Assembly (NCBI GenBank): GCA_001586965.3
Contig: LUCW03000684.1
Coordinates: 35,001-64,930 of the forward strand
Source of the DNA: Sphaeroforma sirkka
Taxonomy: Eukaryota > Opisthokonta > Ichthyosporea > Ichthyophonida
Reading direction: 5' to 3'
DNA length: 29,930 nucleotides
Both the position numbers and the translations under genes were made by a program. Of this stretch, positions 1 through 11,000 are shown one piece after another; the first letter of the stretch is position 1, and each line of letters begins with the position of its first letter. Below the pieces are notes generated by a model. The model saw nothing but the letters and a program-made list of their open reading frames with translations, was not told the origin of the DNA and did not search any database.

Positions 1-346
1 GCCTATATAATGCAGTATAATAAGATATACGATACATATAGTGTCAGTATAACTGGGTGAGAAACATATATGCTATTGAATGCTAGTAGAATTTGCATCC
101 GGGGATTGTATGGCACGTGCAAAGATTGGAAAACCTGCGTGTTATAGAGATTTGAAGTAAAATCTTAGCAAATGCCTACGGTTTACACACAGATGGTGTA
201 ATCACCGAGGCGAAAAGCCTACAGGAAGGGTTAACACATCGGGTATTCAAATTGTGATGCACATTCAAGCGGGGCAGTCGAGAACCCATAGGGAATTGTA
301 TTGTCAGTTGTGCATTATAATATCACGATTTGGTTTACTTTTTCAG

Positions 347-390
347 CTAGGGTTTAGGCTTTTGGGGTTTAGAGTCTAGGGTTTAGGGCT
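347..390 (+). repeat. Degenerate telomere-like island (TTTAGGG/GGGTTTAG)
   Basis: Several GGGTTTAG or AGGGTTTAGG units occur in about 44 bases. Two similar islands lie at 9630-9658 and 10961-10984. Confidence 0.7.
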
Positions 391-697
391 AGTATAGTAT
401 CACAATCTGGGCACACCATTTTCAGCGAAAAGAAAGCAGAGCGATAACCAGGGGCAAATGGCATACTTATCATTGTGAAACTGTGTAACTATAAATATAA
501 AAAGGGCATAGAGCGTGGCGAATAATAAGGCCAATACTACCAGATCCGGTTTTCCTTGGATATGAAGTTGTGACACGTGGTCGATTGTATAACATTGTAT
601 AGCCATTGCGTTGTTGTACTTGCACCGTGGGTAAAAAGTGAGGAGCATTTAAATGCTCTACAACAAACGTACGCCGCGACTAATAAACCTGCAGAAG

Positions 698-886
698 AAC
701 TACAATGGGGGAGTTACGATGCTTGTAGCACTAACCCACACACATGCATGCGTATAGCACACACGCACCTCTGAAGCCATGAGTGTCAACAAACTACAAT
801 GGGGGGGTTTACGATGCCTGTTGCACTAACCCACACACATGCATGCGTATAGCACACACACACCTCTGAAGCCATGAGTGTCAACA
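698..886 (+). repeat. 94-bp tandem repeat, two copies
   Basis: Copies at 698-791 and 792-886 are nearly identical, beginning AACTACAATGGGGG and ending GAGTGTCAACA. The few differences are substitutions and one added base. Confidence 0.9.
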
Positions 887-917
887 CAATACCATTGTGC
901 AACTAACACACACAGAC

Positions 918-1015
918 CTGTGATTCTGCAGTCCAGCGGGTGCGGTCTTGCTGGAGCTCTCCGTGGACGACCGATTGTTGACGGTGGAAGCCTCTTCAGC
1001 GACACTCATCTGTAT
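918..1015 (-). CDS. CABIN1: Candidate CABIN1-like exon 14
   Basis: Phase 0 entry is possible at GCGCAGAG (or six bases later at ATACAG), and the donor is CAG|GTCTGT. It would encode MSVAEEASTVNNRSSTESSS and KTAPAGLQNHR, a Ser/Thr-rich linker. The stronger AG two bases upstream would give an early stop in this phase, so the acceptor choice is doubtful. No conserved motif supports it. Confidence 0.4.
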
Positions 1016-1091
1016 CTCTGCGCAAAACAAACACGACGCTATGTTCCGCAACGAGAAGGCGGTCTCAATCAACCCGTTGTTTAGTACGATG

Positions 1092-1346
1092 GGGCCGCAG
1101 GGTAGTTGACACGGTACCTAGTTTGAGGTTGGTTTTGGATGCGTTTAAAAAGATTTAGAAGAATTCGACGTCGGTTGCCGCAGGGCAGTGGTTGAAAACC
1201 TATTTTGATTTTGGTTTTGGATGTCTCTTTACAATAAAAATTGTTTTGGTTTTGAACGTTTAGAATATTTTTGAGGGATTTGATGTTGTATAGTACTATG
1301 TGACCGCAGGGCAATTGACACGGCAACTAATTTGGGTTGGTTTTGG
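1092..1346 (+). repeat. Diverged repeat, three copies
   Basis: CCGCAGGG...TTGG(T)TTTGGA units of about 44 bases start near 1092, 1177 and 1302, separated by unrelated T-rich sequence. They lie in the intron between exon 13 and candidate exon 14. Confidence 0.65.
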
Positions 1347-1894
1347 AAGTGCATAAATGGATTTTGACGTTTTCAACGTGGCGAAGTGTGTGATAGACCT
1401 CATTTAGGTTTATTTCAAATTGTTGAATATATTCGAAGCTCGCATAAGCAGATGAAGTTTGATTTACAACTACAATTGAACGTGACCATGATAATACACC
1501 AGTAACTCCGTAATACTTGCAGACGTCAAGTGTGCTCTATGTACGTCATTCCAGCAATGGTTGGCTTGGAGAGGAGGCGAGGTATCATACAAGCTACAAG
1601 CTGTCAATATACATGCTTGGCAAAAGTCTTGTGGTGTAGGATCAGATCATGCTCCCTTCAGTGCTACGTAGTGGCCGTGATCGCTTGTCTGCGCCGCATC
1701 CGATTGTATTAGTATATAACATAGAACAATGTATACGACAATAGCTAATTGTACAGGGCAATGCATAGAACAATAGTTAATTGCATAAGACAATGTACAT
1801 AACAGCATATAATTGTATAGAACAATATTTCGGACAATAGTCTCCAGTTCATAAGCTTCTGCCAGTGTACGTTATGCATATAGGCCGAACTCAC

Positions 1895-2036
1895 CTTCAC
1901 AATATCGTGCAAACTAATCACTCTCGCTTGTAGCGCAGCACGGGCACTGGTAGATAGCGAGCTCCAGGGGGTCTGGCGCTGAAGAAGGGCACCAGGGATC
2001 TCTTCGGGTGGCCCAAGGGTGCAACATGAGGTCGAA
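1895..2036 (-). CDS. CABIN1: CABIN1-like exon 13
   Basis: 142 bases, entering in phase 2 and leaving in phase 0. The acceptor is ATGCCCCAG and the donor AAG|GTGAGT. It encodes GPPEEIPGALLQRQTPWSSL and then SARAALQARVISLHDIVK. The phase fits exon 12 exactly. I do not recognise a conserved motif, but the length, splice sites and helical composition support it. Confidence 0.75.
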
Positions 2037-5000
2037 CTGGGGCATTGGTAGTACGGGTGAGGAAATACAGATAGTGGTGTTGAGTGTATGTAGGCAGGGG
2101 TGTGGGCAGAGCTGGGGTATCTGTGGTACGTATTGTAGCGTACATATTCTACGAGTCAGTGTAGTTAAGTTACTGAGCCTGCAGGGTTCTCACTCTCACC
2201 ACTTGAACTATGTGCTATCTTTAGCATGTGTCACACTTGCTGGAAGCACAACTCTGCAGAAATATTTGGAGTGCTCACATCATTGCTAGCGACCTGCGAC
2301 AATCTACAAGACACGCAGCAGTGTACAATGGACAATCAGGATTTATCGCAAAAATGTCAATATATATATAAAATAGTACACATTTATAACATACTAGGCT
2401 GCGTAACCCTCCCCTACACGACTGCACACGAGAACATCTGCCCACTTAATGATACAACTGAGAAAAATAACCGCACAGACAAGCTACACCAATCCAAATA
2501 TATTGCGCAATATGAATCAGATTTAATACAGATCGAAAACATACTGGTTTAACGTGGTTGCAGAACCATTTTCTCCCACCAACGCATACGATGCAGATGT
2601 ATCGCCCCACCGTGCCAGCACCTCACAGCGAAGGCTATCCACATTTCCATGCGCCTCGAATGCAGTGCTGAGGTATGTTGTGAGCCAATCTGTACAGACG
2701 CACAGGTAGAGCGCACAAAGGGTGAGATGGGCAGGAAGAAGCGAAAGCCGGAAGTGAGGCCAAAAGACAGGTACAGATAGTTGTGAGTCTTCGTTTGATT
2801 TGGAGAGTACATACATACAGCGTAGGATCTTCATATCTGATCTACAATTTCACTATTCTAACCGGCTCTCGCCCTCGTAGTTCAATATGCCTTTACGTGT
2901 ACCCGACATACCTCCATTGTTCTGATACGCCAAGAATTCAGGCGTGCACAGCCCTGCCCGCGGGGACTTCGGTTTTAAATAACTATCCACTATCTCGATT
3001 CCCGGATCTCGCTCCTCCTTTGTCTTCATCTCACACTTCTCGACATCCGAGCTTTTCTCTGTGTTCGCCTTGCTGGTATGCGACTCAGGCACATCTGCGG
3101 TCCCCACCATCACTTCATCATCTCGCTCATGCGCACGCTGGTCTAATCCTCTGGTATCCATTTGACTGCTCCCTTTGCTCTCCGTACTACCTGAAGCACT
3201 CAGATTATCGCCTCTCGCAGTCGCACTGTCAGCTCGCCCCTCCGCACCGATCGTGCCAATATCCATGAGATCCGTCTCGACTTCCTGTACGACTTCGACA
3301 CTATTTGGGGTCTCTGCAGTCGCAGCTGACGTGTTTTCTGCTACTGTTTTGCCACATGTCCTTACTTTTGGGGACACGGCGGTATCCAAGGCGTCTGACA
3401 CGGCAATAGGGGGATTCTCAGCTGCACCTTGGCCACCCGCAACTGTCTGTCTATGCCCATGGTCATCGGATGTGGCCAGAGGACTGCGTGGCTGTGTGTT
3501 GTCGCTGTCTGTATCCATACGTATGTCCATGTCCATGGATGTGCCTATTTCCCCCTCTGGTGCGCCAGCGTCACCAAGCGGCTTCACACTTGCATCAGAG
3601 TAAGGAGTATCAACGCTCACCCCGTGTGCGTGTGTCGTCTCCTTCTCGCTGACCTTGCTATCTCCTATTTTGCTATCTAATCTCGTCTTCTTAGATGCAG
3701 GCGTTCCATCTTCCGTATCGGATGCCTCTCCCGCTTCTGGCCGTTTCTTGGTATCCGCTATTGTCTGGGCATTCGATTCAGTCTCAGTGCCGAGTCTTTT
3801 CCCTTCGCCCACCGACGTCCTGTCATTAGGTGCCTGACTAGCACTACCAACAGAACCACTTTCGTCGGCCACTCTTACGGAGTTCGCCTCGCCAACGCCC
3901 TGCTGCGCATCAGTGCTGCTTCCTGCCACCTGCAATCCTTCCTCCTTCTCCTCTGATACTATAGATGAGCCGCTTGACCCCTCTTTAGTGGTATCGACGT
4001 TAGTTGCTTGCAATACCTTGGTACTGTCGTCCTGCTGTATGGCTATCTCAGGTTTCTCACCGCTTTGCACTTCTGTAGCAGTGGCTACCTTTTCCTCTGT
4101 AGCCCCTGCCTTCGTGGATGCGCTCTCCATGTCCATGTCATTGCCCATGTCAAAACTCTCGTTATTCAGCTTCGTGTCACTGCTGAAGCTGTCGTCCCCA
4201 ACAATCTCTCCGTCGTTGATCTTATCCACACCAACAGGACCAGTGGCAGGTGCGCTGATAGCAGCTTCGTCTCCTACACCCTCTACCTCAGCTCCCGCAT
4301 CAGGCTGACTTTCTGTCGGTGCATCGGCTGTGGTATGTAGAGCCTGATGTGCTTGCTCGGGCTTGTTGACACCAGGGGTGGCCTCCATATCATCGCCTGC
4401 GTCTGCATCAATGGTTGGAGCGGAACCGTTCCCAACTGCGTCCACCACAGGCTCAGAAGCCTCGGTCGCATGTGTGTCTGTGGCCGTTGGTAAATTAGTG
4501 TCAACGGTTGGAGCGCAAGGCGTGCCGTCCGCTATGTGAGACTCTGTGCCCGTGCCCGTGTGTGTATTGTCGCTGCAGTTGGAGTCCTTGGCAGGCCCTA
4601 CCTCTACACCTGTGTTGATGGTAACAGCGCCTACGGGGGTGCTGGTTTGTACTATATCTTCGTCGCACTTCAGAGAGGGGTTTGTGTCGGTGGTCATTTT
4701 AGTGACCATGCCGGAGTCAGTGTCTATGGACCTCAACTTCTCCAACGTGGGGTTACTATTCCTGGTAGTATCTGTGTGCCGGACGGCCCTATCCTCATAG
4801 GCTGAATGAGAGGCTAATACAGGGGAGGTATCTCCGCTGCTGTTTGCGTCAAACGCAGCTGGCGAATCCCTAAACGGGTTAGCTACCTCAACGTATACCA
4901 ATGGTGGTGGTGACTCCTGGGATTCGGCTGTCACAACAGATGAGAGTGTATCCATGGAAGCGTCTGTATCGGGATCCAAGGGTGATTTCGCATCAGTATA

Positions 5001-8000
5001 CATAGGTAGATCCTCGTCAGTGTCTCTTTTACCATCCGCAGGTGTCGCTGTGTCTGCAGTTGCGGTGGTGCTTACTTCAGCCACGGCTTGCTTGGTATCA
5101 ACAACCGTTTGCCCTTCCGTAGTCATTCCTGCGATCTCAGCCACCGTGGTACTGTGTTCAACTGAGGAATGCTTCGTATCGGCAACTGACTGCTCTTGAG
5201 CAGTCACTTCAGTAAGCGAAGCCAATTTGGGACTTAATTCATCTTTAGTTTGCTTCACATCGGCAACTGTTAGCCTATTGGCAAGCCCCGTTGATTCTTC
5301 AGTCATTGTGGTACATGATTCGGTCATGCTTTGCTTCACATCGGCAACTCTTGGCCTATCGGCAAGCCCCGTTGATTCCTCAGTCATTGTGGTGCTTGAT
5401 TCAGGCATGTTTTGCTTTACATCGGCAACTGTTGGCCTATCGGCAAGCTCTGTTGATTCCTCAGTCATTGTGGTACTTGATTCGGGCATGCTTTGCTTTG
5501 TATCAATAGCTGCATGTCCTTCCATGGTCATCCCCGTGTTCCCATCCACTGTGGCCTTTGAATCACTCTGGGATGCGTGTGGATCGTCGGTTCTCTGCCC
5601 CTCTGCAGGCGCTCCCATTTTTACGGCGGCGGCGGTCGTTGTTTGGGTCTCGGATAAATGTGAATTATTAACTGTCTGTGTATCTGTCGTCACATTCGTA
5701 TCTGCAGTCACGGTGCTTCTTGGCTCAGTCCTGGATCTGTGTGTGCCCGTACCACTCTCCTCTTCTGCACCCACATCTGTGTGTAAAGATACTGTAGATC
5801 CTGATTCAATACCATTCATATTCGTCGCGCCAGTTAGAAGGATCGCGTCTGTCTGATCACCGGCTACGCGCACTTCGCTCTGCAAGCGGGACTTATCTTC
5901 CTCTAGCTTCCCGCCAAACCCCATATATGGTTCGTTCTGACTCTCTGCGTCCTTCCAGGGGAGAGCGATGGACGGCTGACGCGTGCCACTCCCCGTGACA
6001 TTTTTTGACACGCCCACGGACGACGCGTTTCGACTGGACATCCTAGTGGTCGAGCTGTGTACTTGTGGTGTAGTACTGTGAGTGCTTTCTGAGGTCAAAT
6101 CGGCTAGACCTGGCAGCACCTTGAGGCTGTCTGCTATGAAGGTGGGCAGCAGATCCTCCCATATGATCTGTTGAGTGCCAAGGAATGGGGACCAGGTGTC
6201 AAATGATATGCGACTGTAATTTAAACCGGTTACCCAAGCTGGTATAAGGGTGTGTGTTGTCTCGGGTAAAATCGTAATACTCCAGCTGATCGATTTGTCA
6301 CGTTGAAAAGAGGAGAGAATGACAGCACAAGTTCTAGTACATAAACCATGTGTTGCGAGAAGATAGGTTAGACTGCGACATTGTCGTGGTATGGACGGTC
6401 ACGCTTCTGAACTGATCAATAAACTTAGTATATGCACTTGGTTTATAAACTTGGTATAGTAACTCCTCACACGTGCACAGAAACACAACGTTGACCGAAC
6501 CGAGTCTACCTTTCATGCACGTTGACATACACACGCACAATCATGCCAGCTCATCTTATCAATCATGTATGCAAATGCATGCATACAGCATGCGTCAAGT
6601 TTGTCCGCATCCCGAATAGTAACAACAAATCATACAGAAGAATAGGAATAATAAACCATACAGAAAAATTGAAAATTATAAAAATTTAAAAGGAAGAATG
6701 AGAACAATAAATCATTAAGAAGAATAGAAATAATAAACTATCAAGAAGAATTGTAATATTTCATTATACGGAAGGATAGTAGTAACAAATCATAAAGAAA
6801 ATTGTAGTACCACAATATACGGAAGAATAGAAAAAATTGATCATGCAGAAGAATAGAAAGAATTAAAAAAATTGTAATATTACATTATAAGGATGAATAG
6901 AAGTTATAATCATACTGAAGAGTAGAAATAATTACCAGAAAATTTGAATACTAAATTATGCAGAAGAAAGGCAATCAGATATCATACGGAGAAATAATGA
7001 AACAATAATACATCAACGGGCTAAGGACAATACATATGGAACAATTTATAAAGCAAAACCAGCCCTCATTCGCTGGACCACCTGCTTCATCTACCGATGC
7101 GGGTAGCATGCCAAATTATATCTTTACACTGTGAGTATGTAGTGTTATCGTACGTAGCTTACCTCATTGTCTAGTTTGGTGGATTGTGCAATGGGAGCCT
7201 CTTGTGCAGCCTCCTTCACGGCTGCCAGCCGGGACCTACAGTGATTATAGTACATACGTAGAATATATAGGTAGTTTATAGACGAAGTAGATATAAGTAT
7301 ACAGTCCAATATTATAGTACCAATACACTATATGCGAAAAAAAACCTGATTGGCCATAGCCAGAGACTTCATGCAGAGCCAGTACACTGGATGCACCCCG
7401 TACTTTATGTGCTGCCTTTGACTCTGTCGACTCTTGAGAACAAAAGACACGAAATCTGATTGGCCATAACCAGAGACTGCATGCAGAGCTAGTACACTGG
7501 ATGCACCCCGTACTTTATGTGTTGCCTTCGACTCTGTCGACTCTTGAGAACAAATGACACACACTCACTTTGCCATCAAAAAAATATACCAAAACGAATA
7601 GAGACCAAACCTCACCATTCTCAACCCCCTTTCAAATACGGGGAGGCACAAAAGACAACATACGATCGCTTAGGTTTTGGAGCCGCTTCTTTGGCTTTCT
7701 CCTTTTCTCTCTCTGCTTTCTGTTCATCCTTACTAGGTGCAGCTATAGGTTCAGAGCTCCTGGCCTCCGGAGCAGCAGAGTCTGTTTGATATGCAGAACG
7801 ATTTGCATGCATAGCAAGATATGAGGAAGGCAAGTGGGACTGTTCAAGCGACCTACCATCAGCACTGATGTGTAGGTTAATGTTCATGCATACAACTTAT
7901 TGGCAGTAACGCAACTGTTTGATTCCGTGACTGTCAACACCTGTATATTTATCGTTGTCACCTCATGCATTATAAACATTCACTCATGCACTGGAAAAAC

Positions 8001-11000
8001 GTATTTAGAACATTTAGGAACACATCAGACGTCTCGTGCGCGATTGCCGCGTAAAGCTCAATTGTATAAGAATAATAAATTGCAATACACAAATGTATAA
8101 GAAAGTAGAATAATACACAATTATGTAAGAAAAATAAAATGCAATACACAATTGTATAAGAAGGTAGAATGAAGTACATAATTCAATGGGAAATTAGATT
8201 GCAATACACAATTATATACGCAACTCTGATGCCCTCACCTTTGTTCACGGTCAGATCGAGGTTACGGGATCTGATGGGTGGTTGTAACTCGGGCGGCGGT
8301 TTCGGTAGTGCACTCAGTGCCGGCGACAACTCGAACTGACACACAGACGGGGTGAGTGATGTGAAATGTGAGAATGCAGAACATATCTATTCAGCTAGAC
8401 GCGTGAGATCACACAATGTCTGGCGAGCGAATTGGATATCATAGTCATGTACTACCCATTAACTCGTTTGAGCTAAAGCGTCCAATGGTTTGCGAGGTAG
8501 GCTATGAGACGTAAATGCATCTTATCCAGTTTGAGTAGCTATACCGCCTTGTCAGGCCTGTAGTGGTTACTACAGGGACACCTCTAGTGCCTACCCACTT
8601 AAGCAATACAGCACAACATCTGCCAGTCCATGCCAGCTCATTTGCATGAACCACTGGCACAGGTACCACTATGCTTTTATCAACCAAGAATAAGTACATT
8701 AAACGGAAACGTAATCAGTCCTAACTTAATCATAGCAACAATGTAGTTCTCTCTTGCTGTTGCAATGCGTATCTAGGTGCTTTTTTCGTGCGTAAATACA
8801 ATGAAGGCTCACAAGTTCTATATTCAATGAGTGTGTGCGCGCGCGGTTGGTGTGACTGGTGTGTAGCCGATAACGCATACAAAAGCGCGAACATGTAAGA
8901 GTGCGTATATGTGAGAAATCGCACGTAAGTGCTGAAAAGTAAGCGTGTTCTATGTATGTGTTTATACGGCACTATGCTTATGCATACACTACACGTGTAA
9001 CTAGATGTTCCAAAGGCACGCGCGTACTGACGCATTGGAGAGCAAAACAGGAGTAAATACGAGCACATACCTTCACACTCAGAAAGGGATGGACACACAT
9101 CGCATCGCCATTCAGTTCATGGCCGGCACCACCCATACTGGGGCTCTGCTCGGCCATTGGAGTGACAACCGCTCGGTGAGCACTCAACAGCGCATCACAC
9201 ACCCCACCCCACGTGGCCTCGTTCAGCACTATTGTTTGGGAAGGAACGCTGGTGTTGTATGTGTGCGCGCTGTCGATGTACTGCTTGGCTCGTTTCAACC
9301 GCTTCTCGCGCAGCCTGTCAGCCAGATTGGGCCGTCGCATCATGCCACCACCGACCGTAGACGTAGACCGACCTGCCCGATGAACATGTTGAGAAAATAC
9401 TTTAATGAAATATAAACCTGAATGTGTGAAGGGACCTTAGTATCCCGCCCCAATGTGTACCTTTGTTGCAATTGCATTTGCATCCGCGTATATTTTTGCC
9501 AGCCCGTCTATCTCGTAGAGTCAGTTAACTGCCTTACAATCCATTTCCACCTGACATGCTGGTACACGTGTACACACCTTTTCTTTTCCTATTATTGTGA
9601 GATTTTGTCAATTTATGTGACGCCCCAGATTTAGGGTTTAGTATTTTAGGGTTTTAGGTTATAAAAACCCTCTGGTATACGTGTGCACACCTTTTCTTTT
9701 CCTATTAACGCACGACTTGGTCAATTTATGTGATGCTCCAGATCTGGCTGATCCCGAAATCCGGCTTGCTAAATTCGGTCTTCCAGGACCAATTTGCAAT
9801 TCCGAGGCTATCTCGCCAGATCTGTTTCATGCGCCAATCAGAACCCAACAGGATGGTAAGGGAACGGACTCGTTTTTGAACTTCATACAAACGTAGTACG
9901 TCTTAGATATGTGCAAAGTTATTATGGGTGAGACTCGTGACTATTTTGTAGCTACTGGTGCAAACCCCACCTTTATACGTTCCTAGGGCCATATGTATGT
10001 GATGCTCTGAGCCGGTAGGGCTTAGCCTTGGACTACCTAGACACACACAGATACTTTGTAATACATAAACACTACCAACCCGCAATTCGACGTTGAAATA
10101 GAGATACACTGAAACCAACTCTTCCGACTCATACACAGACGACCATTGCTTAAGCATAGATATGCATCGCTTTTCATGGCATTATGCTACCACATCCCAA
10201 GCTAGACATGCTCCTCTAAGTCAAAAGTGCTGAACTTTGTACTACATATAAACACAGAGCCAACCAAGTTATTCTACGTTGTAATAGAGATGTACGCAAA
10301 TCCTCTGGGGCGTCCTCTGCCACATACATAGACAACCATAGTTCGACGCAAACATACACCTCTTTCATACTCTTATACTACCACATGCTAATTGAATAAG
10401 TCTACCTAAGCCAAAGGTGCTGAGCTCTTTTACTGCATATAAACACAGAAAAGCTTTCTACATTAAAATAGAAATGTACTCAACCCTCCGTTATATACAT
10501 AGACACCTTGTCGTTAAGCAAAAACATACAGCTATTTCGTATCCTTATAATACCAAAACTCAACTGGATGAGCCTATCTAAGCCAAACGTGCCGAGCTTT
10601 GAACCAGTAAACACACACTGCTATCCCTATCCAATCGCTCAGGCGTCGTTATAAGAATACACTCCAAATTCCTGAAACAATAAACCCTAACCCCTGCGCT
10701 CCGTTCCATACATAGATATAGACACATTTACATACCTGCCTTCATACCGTTCTGTAGCCGTATCCCCTGCTGTGCATACTTCTCTGATTCAAAAGTGGTG
10801 ACCTTTGACCCACTATACACACACGGTGACCCAATCATTCCAACACAACAACCTTAACAAAAAAACACTGAAATCTCTTGAGGTGTCATCCGTTCCTAAC
10901 GTAGACGACCATTGCTCTCAAACATGGACATATTTACATATTTCTCTTCCTACCGTTCTTCTAGGGTTGTAGGGTTTTAGGGTCCTACCGTTCTGTTGCT

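Larger units (their letters stand above)
1..917. other. Left flank without a resolved exon
   Basis: The CABIN1-like gene must continue through or beyond here, but I could not place another exon. The stretch holds a telomere-like island (347-390), the 94-bp tandem repeat (698-886) and a minus-strand hydrophobic ORF at 648-400 that resembles no family I know and is probably chance. Confidence 0.5.

Noticed and set aside
400..648. Minus-strand hydrophobic ORF that could be a membrane exon
   Set aside because: It matches no CABIN1 block, its hydrophobicity comes from AT-rich pyrimidine tracts typical of introns here, and no splice phase can be anchored.
5227..5856. Plus-strand ORF of 209 codons
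   Set aside because: It lies antisense to the repetitive part of CABIN1-like exon 11; its openness follows from the composition and repeats of the real frame. The same applies to the other plus-strand ORFs between 2783 and 5856.
9005..9415. Plus-strand ORF of 136 codons
   Set aside because: Antisense to exon 7, which has good splice sites, a conserved basic helix and a matching exit phase.
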